This document shows positions 50,323-60,006 of a DNA stretch of 64,000 nt, in pieces (position 1 is the first letter of the stretch; each line of letters opens with the position of its first letter). Origin of the DNA: an uncultured Bryobacterales bacterium (GTDB lineage Bacteria > Acidobacteriota > Terriglobia > Bryobacterales > Bryobacteraceae). The translations under genes were made by a program, and so were the position numbers. Below the pieces are notes generated by a model. It saw only the letters and a program-made list of their open reading frames with translations, was not told the DNA's origin and ran no database searches. The DNA is taken from assembly GCA_937959285.1 (NCBI GenBank), contig CALGAR010000090.1, positions 34,051 to 98,050 of the forward strand, given 5' to 3'.

Positions 50323-52518
50323 CTAGCGAAGAAAGGCTTCCGGAAGGCCGCCATCTACCGGAATGATATGCCCTGTGGTTTTTGCAGCCCTGTCTGTTGT
50401 GAGCCAGTAGATCGCCTGCGCGCAGTCATTGGGAGTAATCGGAAGCTTGGTCAAAGTGCGGGAAGCATAGAAGCTCGCCAGCTTTTCCCGAAGAGCTTCC
50501 GTTGATTCCTCCTCGGACCATGCAATCCCGTATTTGTTCAACGACGGAATCAGACGCTCGCGAGGAAACATCGTCGAGCCTTCCACCACTGTGGCGGGAG
50601 CAACGCCATTCACGCGAACCATCGGAGCCATCCCGATCGCGAGGCTGCGGACAAGATGATTCAAAGCCGCTTTGCTGACATCGTAAGCCTCGCTTCCGCG
50701 CTTGGCGACAACCGCATTTGCGGACCCGGTCAGGACGATCACCGAAGGAAGCTTCTGCTCTCGAAAAAGTTTACCGGCCTCATCGGCGAGGAGAGCGTTG
50801 CCCGTCACATTCACGTTAAGTGTGACAGCCCATTTTTCATCCGGGAAGTTCCCGTTTACATCAGGTGGAATGAAGACAGCCGCGGTATTCACCAGGCCGT
50901 CCAATCCGCCGAACAGCGCCACCGTTTTGCGGAGCGCCTGCCGGATGCTGGACCGGTCCGTAATATCGACATGGCAGCAGGCAACAGCTTCCTTTGATGC
51001 CTTTGCCGCAGCCAGCGCTGCCGTCTCCGACGCCGCCTCCGCATTCAGGTCTGCGATCATTACATGAGCGCCGTTCTCGGCCAGCATCAACGCTGTCGCC
51101 CGGCCGATTCCGCTACCTCCCCCGGCAATGAAAAAGATGCGCCGGCTCTGTTCCTGCTCCGGCGGCATACGGCGCAGCTTTGCTTCCTCGAGCGCCCAGT
51201 ATTCAATGCGGAACGCCTCGCGTGGCGGGAGTGCGACATAGTTCTTATAGCTGGTGAATCCCTTTGCGGCCTCCGCGGTCTTCGCCTGCGGAAGCACTGC
51301 CGGAGGCTCCGATCCTCCTCCGAGCATCGTGGCCCCGGCCATGACGTGGATCGCGTTGAGATAGAACTCTCCGGTGATGCGAGCCTCGGTCTTGTTCTTG
51401 CCGAATGTGAACATCCCGAGTCCGGGAATCAGCACCACCGACGGATTCGGGTCGCGCAGCGCGGGCGAGTCCGGCTCGGCGTTCGCCTGGTAGTAAGCGT
51501 TGTAATCCGCTCGATATCGCTCCGCCCCGCGCTCGATCTTCGTCTTGAGATCGTCGAGGGACTCCTTCTGAGGATCCCAGTCAATGAAGAGCGGCTTGAT
51601 TCGCGTGCGAATGAAATGATCGGGGCAGCTCGTGCCGAGTTCGGCAAGCTGCGCAGCATCGTTCGAGTTCACAAACTCGAGCACATCGGGGGAGTTGTTG
51701 TAGTGAACGATGGAACGCCGCTTTGTGGCCATGCGGCCGCGCAGGTAGGGGAGCACGTCGATCGAGAGGCTCTCTGCTTCGGGGTGGTTCTGATAGCGGG
51801 GCCCTCCAAACAACGCACCCTTGCGGTGATCCTCTATGAACTCACCGAGCTGGTCAATGATCGTAAGACTATTGAGATACGATTCACGCTGCGTCTGCCC
51901 CCAGGTGAACAGGCCATGGCTGCCTAGAATAATGCCATCGCATCCCGGATTCTCCTCAACCGCCCTCCGCAGCATCAGAGCGAGCTCGAAGCCCGGACGC
52001 TGCCAAGGGAGCCAAACCAGCTTGTGCCCGTAACGCTTGTTAAACTCTTCCGTCTTTTCCTTCCCGTTGGCGCTGGCCGCAAGAGCGATCGCCCAATCGG
52101 GATGCAAATGATCGACGTGGGGAAAGGGAAGGAAGGCATGGAGAGGTGTGTCAATTGAAGCGGGCGCCTTGCTGTCGCCGAAGGCACAGAGAGGGTAATA
52201 GGAGACCATCTCGTCTTCAAACTGCTCCCCTCTGTAAATAGACCGCAGTTGCTCCAGCCGGTCGAGGTACAGAATCGCAAATCCTTTCGCCGTGATGCTG
52301 CCAAGGTCGCCTCCGCTGCCCTTGACAGCCATCACGCGGACCCGCTGTTTGGTAAACGGATCGATCGCCTCGTACTTGGAGCTGGTATTGCCGCCTCCAA
52401 AATTCGTAATGCGAAGGTCGGCCCCAAGCAGGTTCGACCGGTATCGGAGCAGTTCGAGCGGGTTATCTTCCCACTGCGAAGCCAGTTGCTGGTCCCAGAG
52501 ATCTTGCAGATATTTCAT
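50323..52518 (-). CDS. Bifunctional rhamnulose-1-phosphate aldolase/short-chain dehydrogenase
   Basis: A two-domain enzyme of 731 residues. The N-terminal class II aldolase domain (about 1-430, opening with LRITNFGGGNTSSKYEA and including IILGSHGLFTWG) splits L-rhamnulose 1-phosphate into DHAP and L-lactaldehyde. The C-terminal SDR domain (about 465-731, IAGGGSGIGRATALM, with Tyr and Lys in SEAYDVSKAALN) oxidises lactaldehyde. This is the RhaEW/YuxG fusion. No rhamnose isomerase or kinase is adjacent. It lies 51 bases after the glucan synthase gene on the same strand and ends in a clear terminator. Confidence 0.92.
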   Translation of the reverse strand: MKYLQDLWDQQLASQWEDNPLELLRYRSNLLGADLRITNFGGGNTSSKYEAIDPFTKQRVRVMAVKGSGGDLGSITAKGFAILYLDRLEQLRSIYRGEQFEDEMVSYYPLCAFGDSKAPASIDTPLHAFLPFPHVDHLHPDWAIALAASANGKEKTEEFNKRYGHKLVWLPWQRPGFELALMLRRAVEENPGCDGIILGSHGLFTWGQTQRESYLNSLTIIDQLGEFIEDHRKGALFGGPRYQNHPEAESLSIDVLPYLRGRMATKRRSIVHYNNSPDVLEFVNSNDAAQLAELGTSCPDHFIRTRIKPLFIDWDPQKESLDDLKTKIERGAERYRADYNAYYQANAEPDSPALRDPNPSVVLIPGLGMFTFGKNKTEARITGEFYLNAIHVMAGATMLGGGSEPPAVLPQAKTAEAAKGFTSYKNYVALPPREAFRIEYWALEEAKLRRMPPEQEQSRRIFFIAGGGSGIGRATALMLAENGAHVMIADLNAEAASETAALAAAKASKEAVACCHVDITDRSSIRQALRKTVALFGGLDGLVNTAAVFIPPDVNGNFPDEKWAVTLNVNVTGNALLADEAGKLFREQKLPSVIVLTGSANAVVAKRGSEAYDVSKAALNHLVRSLAIGMAPMVRVNGVAPATVVEGSTMFPRERLIPSLNKYGIAWSEEESTEALREKLASFYASRTLTKLPITPNDCAQAIYWLTTDRAAKTTGHIIPVDGGLPEAFLR

Positions 52519-52569
52519 CGCTCAGTCCACCGAAAGAAAGCAACGTCCATTCTATCGGATGGCTTGAGC

Positions 52570-55500
52570 TCATGCTCCGCTTGCCGTCGCCGCGTCCTCC
52601 TCCACAAGGACGGGCTCTTCCGCAGCAGGCTCGGGCCGGCTGATCCAGACAGCGGTTGGGACGCGTTCCTGCAGCAGAAGCTCTGTAGCCTGCACCATGG
52701 GATGCGCGTGGAACCGCCTCTGCATGATGCCGTCGTTCAGCGCATTATCCAGCGCCACGAGGCTCATCCCGACGTGGTGGGCCATGTAGCTTCGAATGAT
52801 GACGGGCTTCTTGCGCACGTACTGAACGGCTTCGTAAAAGCCCCAGTCTCCAAGCCAGCCCAGCTGCTCCATGCGCCGAAGATTCCGGAGCGCGAGCTTC
52901 GGCTCGACTTGCAGGGCGAGGAGTGTGGCATAGGGCGCAATCACCAGTTCTTCAGGCGCATTGCGCCGCAAGGCAAGAGGAGCCGCGCCGAAGGCCTGAT
53001 AGCGGTAGTTCCCCTGCGAGTCGCGAGCATCGTAGGCGGATTCCGAAATTCCCCACGGCACGCCGAGCTTCCGGCAGTGCTTCGCCTGGCAGTACACGGC
53101 AGCGCGCTGCGACCGGTCAAGCAAAGTATTCGGCCAGGTGCGCATCCATAGGGCGGGCATCAGGTACTCGAACATCGTGCCGCTCCAGGACAGAAGGATC
53201 CGCTGATCGTGATAGAGCGTGATGCTCCGGCCCAAATGGAACCAGTGTTCCTGCGGCACGTCTCCCTTTGCGATGGCGATGAAACTGGCCGTTCTCGCCT
53301 CGGAGGCCAGCAGGTCGTAATGATACTCGTCGCGGTGCTCTGCAAGCGGGTCGAAACCAGTCGAGAATACTTTCTTCTTTTCGTTGTAGAGGAAGGAGAA
53401 GTCCATCTCCTCCACGAGCTCCGCGCAGCGATCGGCCAGCCACAGCAGGTCGGGGCGTAAAGCAGCGTTCTCCGGCCGCTCCGCAAGCTCCAGGAACCCC
53501 TGACGCTGCGTAATCAGGCTCGCCGCGAGGTTCCCGCTGTCGACGGTGGAAACGTAGGGCGGCCAGAGCGGCGCGAGCGTCTCCGTGTCGTACCAGTTGT
53601 AGAAGTGGCCGCGGAAGCGCCCCATTTGCTGAACCGACTCCATGACGTCCCGCGAGCGCCTGACCAGGTCCTTGCAGCTCATGAATCCGAGGTCGACGGC
53701 AGCCAGTTGCGAATTCATCAGGAGCCCTAGGTTGGTTGGAGAAATTCGGGCAGCGGCAGCGCCTGTATCCACCTGATAGTTATCGGGAATCAGGTTGCGA
53801 TGCCGGGGCGTCGAGAAGGTCTCGAAGTAACGCCACGTACGGCGCGCGATATCCAGCAGATACTCACGATCCTGCCGGCTGGAGATGCCCGGCGCGGACC
53901 GGATTGGCGCATTCAGCCACATCGCCACCAGAGGAGCCGCAATCCAGAGCGCCAGGATCGGGATTGCAAAAATGAACTCAGAGGGCTTAAAGGCGCCAAG
54001 AAGGACCGCCAAAACCGCCGACAACAGCGCCGCTACCGCGAGGTACGAATGCAGCGACAGAATCCGGGCCTTGCCGGTTCTCTCTGCTTCTGCGGCGCTC
54101 TCCCACTCCAGCAGCCTCCGCCCCGTTATCGTACGTACAATGGTCCGGACGATCGCATCGAGCATGAGAAGCGCCTGATGCGGCAGAAAGGTCAGCGTCA
54201 GTAGTGTGTTGAGGTGGCCGGCAAGGAAGCGGAAGCCCGTTTCGCGGAGATGCGCCCGCCACAGTCGGACCGGCGGCACATGAACCCAGGACAGGAGGAG
54301 TTCCGTCCAGGTCGGGCAAAGAAGCAGGAGCACAACTGCAAGCGTCCAGTAGTCCGCCCCTCCGGGGAGGAAGAGCCATCCGGCAAGCAGCAGCAGAAAT
54401 GTTGTTGGTTCGATCAGGCTCCGGCGCAGGTTGTCGAAGATCTTCCAACGGGAGATCAAGGGCAACGGATTTGGAACAAAGGTGCCGTCATAATGGGGGA
54501 CGCGGGGCAGCAGCCACAGCATTACCTGCCAGTCGCCCCGAACCCAGCGATGCTTACGCTTTGAGTAGGCTCCGTAATGCGACGGGTAATCGTCGATAAC
54601 CTCCACATCGGATACGAGCGCCGCGCGGGCGTACAAGCCTTCGATAAGGTCGTGGCTCAGTAACGCATCGTGCGGGAACCGGCGGCTGAGGACTTTCTGA
54701 AAGATTTCGACATCGTAAAGACCCTTGCCGGTATAGATTCCTTCTCCAAACAGGTCCTGATAGACATCGGAAACAGCGGTGGTGTACAGATCGATGCCTG
54801 TCTGGCCGGAGTAGATGCGCGCAAGGCGGGATCTCCCCGCAGACTGCACGCTGATGCCGACACGAGGCTGCAGAATTCCGTAGCCCTCGCGGACCAGGCG
54901 CGTGACGGGATCAATCACAGGGCGATTTAACGGGTGGGCGATGGCCGCAATCAGCTTGCGGGCAGAGTCTCTCGGGAGCTGCGTGTCCGTGTCGAGCGTG
55001 ATGACGTATTTGATCCGCTTGAGCACCGACATGTCACCCACTTTCACTGCGAAAGAGTTCTCCTCACCGCAGAGCAGGTTGTTGAAGTCAATCAGCTTTC
55101 CGCGCTTCCGCTCCCATCCCATGAAGCTGAACTGCTTCGGATTCCATTCCCTGGCCCGGTGGAAGAGGTAAAAGGGCCTGCGCCCCAGATGGGCATAGCG
55201 GTCGTTGAGACGGCGGATCCCGTCCACGGCCGCCTGCACGAGCTCGGCGTCATCCGGAGCGGGCTCAGGCGCATCGGGGAAGTCCGTCAGCAGCGCGAAC
55301 GAAAGCTGTGGATCGCGGTTGGCAAGAAATCGAACTTCGAGATCCTCGATCAGCTTCTCAACGAAATCCCGCGACAGCATGAGCGTCGGCACGACAACCA
55401 TGGTGGCGCAGCTTTCAGGAATGCCTTCGGAGAAGTCCATCTTCGGCAAGCGCCGCGGCGGAAGGAGCATGGTGGTCAGCTGATTCATGAAGGACACGGC

Positions 55501-56535
55501 CACGCCCGTGGCCGGCAGGAACAGCAGGAAGAACGCAACCACCTGCGGCTCGAGCGAGGAGAGCTGCGAGAGAAAGAGGGCAATGACGGCAAAGGTTGAC
55601 AGTTCAATGCCGCCGAGGTAGAAGAGCTCGGGGTGCTTTAATGCAAACCGCCGCAATGCCCTGTCGAAGCGCGGCTTATAAGAGATCAGCCTCTCGAAGG
55701 CTGGAGCGCCGCGATCGATCAGGTAGTAGCCGATGTGCCGGTAACGCAGATCGCCGGAGGCAGAGGCGGCGTAGCGGACCAGCCGTTCGGCAACCTCTTC
55801 TTCGTCGAGACCGGACCCGCGCGCGAGGTCCTCAAGCACGTGACGATAATGGTCCCGCGTGGCGAAATCCATGTGCGGGTACACTCCGGCTGGGTCCTCG
55901 CGCAGTTTGCGTTCGGTGAGACTGACCTTTTCGAAGAACTCCTTCCAGTCAATCTCGCCGATTGTCCTCAGACTCAGGATCGAATGACGTATCCTCGGCT
56001 CGCTGCCCAATCCCGGTTCGGCCAGTTCGGCCTCAGCCACTTTGCCGATCTCCTCGATGAGGGCCAGCCGCAGCATTGCGCCCAGGGCCCACAATTCACC
56101 CATCGTGAGAGGCTTCGATTCCTGATAGCTCTCAACAAACGTTGTGATGGCCTCCAGCGAGATCTGGGCATCCGTGAGGTCAATCAGTTCAAGCGCAATT
56201 TCGTAAATCCGCGGATAGCCGCCCAGCGGCCCGCGAGTAAGCCTGGGTAACTCGCCATAGTAGACATTCGGGAGGAACTCACGGACGTCCCGCAGTTGGC
56301 CTTGAATATACAGGTGGTTTTCCACCAGCCATAGAGCGGCTGGCGAAATCGCCTCTCCACGCCGCAGCTGGCTTTCCCATCGACTGCGGGCGTGTTTCAA
56401 TGTCCGGCCGCATTCCTCCAGGCGAGGCATGAGTGGACGGCCTCGACCATGGGTATCGGCTCCGTGCAATGCGAGTATCCGTGCTCGCGTGCGTAACAGA
56501 TCCTGTACCGACTGATCAATTACCGCTTCGCTCAT
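52570..56535 (-). CDS. Cyclic beta-1,2-glucan synthase-like protein lacking GH94
   Basis: A 1321-residue inner-membrane protein resembling the first half of NdvB/Chv B. Domains: N-terminal soluble region (1-300), two helices (306-350), a GT84-type transferase (about 375-690) with ITLDTDTQLPRDSA (DxD) and KHRWVRGDWQ, further helices (about 710-875), and a GH189/GH144-like domain (about 885-1290; LLASEARTASFIAIAKGD, SWSGTMFEYLMPALWM). Known synthases exceed 2700 residues because a GH94 phosphorylase domain follows; here the protein ends soon after RFHAHPMVQATELLLQERVP with an acidic tail. Its ATG overlaps the stop of the ABC exporter gene. Confidence 0.87.
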   Translation of the reverse strand: MSEAVIDQSVQDLLRTRARILALHGADTHGRGRPLMPRLEECGRTLKHARSRWESQLRRGEAISPAALWLVENHLYIQGQLRDVREFLPNVYYGELPRLTRGPLGGYPRIYEIALELIDLTDAQISLEAITTFVESYQESKPLTMGELWALGAMLRLALIEEIGKVAEAELAEPGLGSEPRIRHSILSLRTIGEIDWKEFFEKVSLTERKLREDPAGVYPHMDFATRDHYRHVLEDLARGSGLDEEEVAERLVRYAASASGDLRYRHIGYYLIDRGAPAFERLISYKPRFDRALRRFALKHPELFYLGGIELSTFAVIALFLSQLSSLEPQVVAFFLLFLPATGVAVSFMNQLTTMLLPPRRLPKMDFSEGIPESCATMVVVPTLMLSRDFVEKLIEDLEVRFLANRDPQLSFALLTDFPDAPEPAPDDAELVQAAVDGIRRLNDRYAHLGRRPFYLFHRAREWNPKQFSFMGWERKRGKLIDFNNLLCGEENSFAVKVGDMSVLKRIKYVITLDTDTQLPRDSARKLIAAIAHPLNRPVIDPVTRLVREGYGILQPRVGISVQSAGRSRLARIYSGQTGIDLYTTAVSDVYQDLFGEGIYTGKGLYDVEIFQKVLSRRFPHDALLSHDLIEGLYARAALVSDVEVIDDYPSHYGAYSKRKHRWVRGDWQVMLWLLPRVPHYDGTFVPNPLPLISRWKIFDNLRRSLIEPTTFLLLLAGWLFLPGGADYWTLAVVLLLLCPTWTELLLSWVHVPPVRLWRAHLRETGFRFLAGHLNTLLTLTFLPHQALLMLDAIVRTIVRTITGRRLLEWESAAEAERTGKARILSLHSYLAVAALLSAVLAVLLGAFKPSEFIFAIPILALWIAAPLVAMWLNAPIRSAPGISSRQDREYLLDIARRTWRYFETFSTPRHRNLIPDNYQVDTGAAAARISPTNLGLLMNSQLAAVDLGFMSCKDLVRRSRDVMESVQQMGRFRGHFYNWYDTETLAPLWPPYVSTVDSGNLAASLITQRQGFLELAERPENAALRPDLLWLADRCAELVEEMDFSFLYNEKKKVFSTGFDPLAEHRDEYHYDLLASEARTASFIAIAKGDVPQEHWFHLGRSITLYHDQRILLSWSGTMFEYLMPALWMRTWPNTLLDRSQRAAVYCQAKHCRKLGVPWGISESAYDARDSQGNYRYQAFGAAPLALRRNAPEELVIAPYATLLALQVEPKLALRNLRRMEQLGWLGDWGFYEAVQYVRKKPVIIRSYMAHHVGMSLVALDNALNDGIMQRRFHAHPMVQATELLLQERVPTAVWISRPEPAAEEPVLVEEDAATASGA

Positions 56536-58358
56536 CGATATCCCGCTGCCTGTAGTTCAAACATTCCGGCGTAAACGCCGCCTTTGGCCAGCAACTGCTG
56601 GTGCGTTCCTTCCTCTCGAATCGCTCCTCCTTCGATCACCAGAATCCGGTCCGCCATGCGCACCGTGGAGAAGCGGTGCGAGATCAGGATGGACAGCTTT
56701 CCTTCCGTTAATTCCGCAAAGCGCAAGAAAACCTCGTATTCCGAGCGGGCATCAAGGGATGCCGTCGGCTCATCGAGTATCAGCACCTGCGCATCGCGCA
56801 TGTAAGCGCGCGCTAAGGCAAACTTCTGCCACTCCCCGCCCGAGAGATCGAAACCGCCGTCGAAGCGTCTGCCCAGCATCTGGTCGAGACCCTTGGGCAG
56901 TCTCTCCAACACTTCGCAGGCCATGCTCTTTCGAGCGGATTCGCGCAAGAGTGCCTCGTTGTGGGCGAGTTCAATGCGGCCCACTCCGATGTTTTCCCGC
57001 GCAGTCATGTCGTATCGCATGAAATCCTGGAAGATGACACCGATCTCCCGCGCAAGATCCTCGACGCTGTATTCGCGCAGATCGACGCCGTCCAGCAGAA
57101 TCTGACCTTCGGTCGGGTCGTAGAGCCGCGCCAGCAGCTTGACGATCGTTGTCTTGCCCTGGCCGTTCTCTCCGATCAGCGCCACACGCGTTCCGGGCTC
57201 GAGATGCATGTTCAAGCGGTTGAGGACGAGACGGTCCGAGCCCGGATAGTGGAAGGAGACATCGCGGAAGATGAAGCCGTCCCGAATCGGCCGCGGTGCA
57301 GGGAGCGCATTTGGCTTCGACCGGATTCGCGGACGGACGTCGAAGAACTTGATGAGATCCGTAAGAAACAGCGCCTGGTCTGCGATGCTCGAGAAGGTCG
57401 AAAACAGGGCAGAGATGTTGGAGCTGACGCCAGCGATCGCGCCGGCCAGGAAGATCAGGTCGCCGATCGTGATATTTCGCAGCAGCGTCTGATACACCAC
57501 CACGGCGTAAGCACCGTAGTAGCTCAGGCTCACAACGAGGGCGAGCAGCGCGCCAACGATGACGCGTTTCCGGGCCAGCGCCCGGTTCTCTCGAATGATG
57601 CTGTCGGTGATTTCGGCATACCGCGTCCTGAGCCAGCCTCCGAGGCCGAAAATCTTCACTTCTTTGGCGCTCTCCCGGCTCGCGCCGAGCACCCTCAGAT
57701 AGTCGAGCTGCCGCCTGCGCGGCGTCTGATGGAACGCCAGCGAGTAGCCGAGGAAGGCAAAGTGGCTTTCGCCTAAGAAGGCAGGAATTACGGCGACGAC
57801 CAGCACAACCAGAAGCCACGGCGCGAAGAAGAAAACGCCGGCGGCGAGCGATACCAGCGTGACAAATTGCTGGATCATCCGGCCGATCGCGTTGAGCATG
57901 CTCAGGCGGTCCGTCGTTTGGACCCGCGCCCGCTCTAAAGTGTCATGGAACGACGGGTCCTCCAGCGACACGAGGTCAAGATGGGCCGCGTGATCCATGA
58001 CGCGGAGGCTGATGTGCCGCGTAAATTCGTCGGCCAGCAGGGAATCGCAATAGTCAATCAGGCGGCCGAAAATATGCCCGCTACCCGCCAGCACGAACTC
58101 GAGCAGCAGCAGCCACCAGATCTCCGCCGGCACGGGGCCCTGCGCTTTGACAGTGGCGGAGACGAGATCGATAATGAGCTTCGATACCCACAGCACCCCC
58201 AGCGGAACGAGCGCCGAGGCCACTCGAAAGACAAGTCCGGCCGCTACCAAAGCCGGCCCGGCATCCCAAACCATCCGCAACACCGGGGGCACATTGCGAA
58301 GAGCCGACAACCGCTGCTGCCAGCCCTGGAGAAAAGATGGCATGGTGGAATGGCTCAT
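56532..58358 (-). CDS. ABC exporter, fused permease and ATPase
   Basis: A half-transporter of 608 residues: five to six transmembrane helices (about 1-330) followed by an ATPase with Walker A IGENGQGKTTIVKLL, signature LSGGEWQKFALARA, Walker B QVLILDEPTAS and the switch His in LISHRFST. It works as a dimer exporting lipids, peptides or glycans. Translational coupling (ATGA) to the glucan synthase-like gene suggests a role like NdvA/ChvA, which exports cyclic beta-1,2-glucan (inference). The start is uncertain: an ATG 69 bases upstream has GGAAA before it but rare codons in the extension. Confidence 0.86.
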   Translation of the reverse strand: MSHSTMPSFLQGWQQRLSALRNVPPVLRMVWDAGPALVAAGLVFRVASALVPLGVLWVSKLIIDLVSATVKAQGPVPAEIWWLLLLEFVLAGSGHIFGRLIDYCDSLLADEFTRHISLRVMDHAAHLDLVSLEDPSFHDTLERARVQTTDRLSMLNAIGRMIQQFVTLVSLAAGVFFFAPWLLVVLVVAVIPAFLGESHFAFLGYSLAFHQTPRRRQLDYLRVLGASRESAKEVKIFGLGGWLRTRYAEITDSIIRENRALARKRVIVGALLALVVSLSYYGAYAVVVYQTLLRNITIGDLIFLAGAIAGVSSNISALFSTFSSIADQALFLTDLIKFFDVRPRIRSKPNALPAPRPIRDGFIFRDVSFHYPGSDRLVLNRLNMHLEPGTRVALIGENGQGKTTIVKLLARLYDPTEGQILLDGVDLREYSVEDLAREIGVIFQDFMRYDMTARENIGVGRIELAHNEALLRESARKSMACEVLERLPKGLDQMLGRRFDGGFDLSGGEWQKFALARAYMRDAQVLILDEPTASLDARSEYEVFLRFAELTEGKLSILISHRFSTVRMADRILVIEGGAIREEGTHQQLLAKGGVYAGMFELQAAGYR

Positions 58359-58521
58359 GAGGACACTAGAGGCGCAGAGAGGGCCGAAGTAGACTCTAAA
58401 AGAGGGTAGACTCCGACAAGCGACCATCGGTTTCCCGCTTTTGCGCTCAGCCAGGATCTGTTAACAGGTGGAACCAACATGATAAACAATCGACGCCAGT
58501 TTTGCGATCTAATGTAAAACC

Positions 58522-59478
58522 ATGAGGTTCTTCGCGCTCTTGCTCATCTGGGCCGCCGGCGCTCTGGCTCAGGCGCCCGGAACGCGCGTTTTATTAGACG
58601 CGCATAACTGCTATCCGGAAGGCGGGCAGTGGACCCAGCGCATCGATCGGGCGTTGTCCACGGGAACTCCTCTGGCAATTGAGCAGGACTTGTTCTGGTA
58701 TCGCGACCCGAAAACAGGTGCTGGCAAGTCAATCGTTTCCCACGGGGATCACGTCACGGGCAATGAGCCTTCGCTACGCGAGCACTTTTTCGAACGCGTG
58801 CGGCCAATTGTCGAGAAAGCGCTCGCTTCGGATCGCCGGGACGACTGGCCAATCATCGTGTTGAATCTGGACTTCAAGACAAACGAACCGGAACACCATG
58901 CCGAGATTTGGAATCTTCTCGGCGAGTACGAAGGCTGGCTGACAACGGCAGAGCGCGTTGAGGATGAAGGAACACCGCAGCCTTTACAGTGGAAGCCGAT
59001 TCTGGTTCTAACTGGCTCCTCGGACGCCCAAAAGGCAGCTTTTCACGACAAGGTGCCTGTGGGAGGCCGCCTCCGCGTGTTCGGCGCCGTCCACGTCGCC
59101 GAGGGAGCTACCTGGAAGACACCGCCCGAAGCCATGATGAAGGAGCGGGCGACCAACTACAGACGATGGTGGAACAATCCATGGTCCGTGGTTGAGGAAG
59201 GCGGCCAGAAGGCGGCGGGAGAATGGACCCGCGACGAGGAACAGCGCCTGCGAGCGCTCGTGAAGCACGCCCATCAGAACCGATTATGGATCCGCTTCTA
59301 CACTCTGAACGGGCACTCTCCTCTAACCGGCAAGAAGATGGGCTTCCGCCCGGGATATAACTTCGGTTCTCTCGACAAGGTCATGGAAAGGTGGCGGGCC
59401 GCCATTGAGGCAGGCGTGGATTTCGTCGCGACGGATATGTATGAAGAATTCGCACGCCTGCCGCGGACTCAGGAATAG
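58522..59478 (+). CDS. Secreted PLC-like phosphodiesterase
   Basis: A 318-residue exported protein: signal peptide MRFFALLLIWAAGALAQAP, then a TIM-barrel of the PLC-like phosphodiesterase superfamily. Supporting segments are LLDAHNCYPEGGQW (His), PLAIEQDLFWYRDP (Glu/Asp), and a C-terminal AGVDFVATDMYEEFA typical of the GDPD/PI-PLC fold. Catalytic completeness cannot be judged, so it may be a phosphodiesterase or a binding protein. It is divergent from the ABC exporter, and its 3' end overlaps hpt by 10 bases in opposite orientation. Confidence 0.78.
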   Translation: MRFFALLLIWAAGALAQAPGTRVLLDAHNCYPEGGQWTQRIDRALSTGTPLAIEQDLFWYRDPKTGAGKSIVSHGDHVTGNEPSLREHFFERVRPIVEKALASDRRDDWPIIVLNLDFKTNEPEHHAEIWNLLGEYEGWLTTAERVEDEGTPQPLQWKPILVLTGSSDAQKAAFHDKVPVGGRLRVFGAVHVAEGATWKTPPEAMMKERATNYRRWWNNPWSVVEEGGQKAAGEWTRDEEQRLRALVKHAHQNRLWIRFYTLNGHSPLTGKKMGFRPGYNFGSLDKVMERWRAAIEAGVDFVATDMYEEFARLPRTQE

Positions 59479-60002
59479 TCCTGCTCGATATAGCAGACGT
59501 CCTTGAGATTTCGGTATTTCTCAGCGTAATCGAGCCCGTATCCAACTACGAATTTGTCGGGAATCGTGAAGCCGACATAGTCCACTTTGATGGGCCGCTG
59601 GCGCCGTTCCGGTTTGTCAAGAAGTGTCGCAATCCGGAGAGAGCTTGGTTTCCGCTGTTCGAGTAAGTTGATCAGGTAATTGAGGGTGATGCCGCTATCA
59701 ACAATGTCTTCCACCAGGATGACTTCCGCGCCTTCAATGGAAAGATCGAGATCTTTCGTCAGCCGGACTTCGCCGGAGGACCGCTTGCCCAAGCCATAGC
59801 TCGAGATCCCAATAAAGTCGACCTTTGCCGGACGCTTCACAGCCCGTGCGAGATCGGCCAGAAACATGAACGAGCCTTTGAGAATCCCCACGAGGTGCAG
59901 GGTGTCCTGTGTAGCATCGGCATCAATCTGCGCGCCGAGTTCCAGGATGCGGCACTGAATCTGCTCTGCCGGCAGAAGTACTTTCAAGTTTTCTTCGGCC
60001 AT
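59469..60002 (-). CDS. hpt: Hypoxanthine phosphoribosyltransferase
   Basis: Purine salvage enzyme making IMP (and GMP) from the free base and PRPP (177 residues). The PRPP loop VILVEDIVDSGITLNYL, the flexible-loop region SSYGLGKRSSGEV and the C-terminal PDKFVVGYGLDYAEKYRNL are all characteristic. It follows the LAS-like gene after 4 bases on the same strand and ends in a convergent overlap with the PLC-like gene. Confidence 0.95.
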   Translation of the reverse strand: MAEENLKVLLPAEQIQCRILELGAQIDADATQDTLHLVGILKGSFMFLADLARAVKRPAKVDFIGISSYGLGKRSSGEVRLTKDLDLSIEGAEVILVEDIVDSGITLNYLINLLEQRKPSSLRIATLLDKPERRQRPIKVDYVGFTIPDKFVVGYGLDYAEKYRNLKDVCYIEQDYS

Positions 60003-60006
60003 GAAA

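Noticed and set aside
52519..52569. Remnant of a GH94 domain after the short glucan synthase
   Set aside because: The 51-base gap leaves no room and the following frame is the rhamnulose aldolase fusion.
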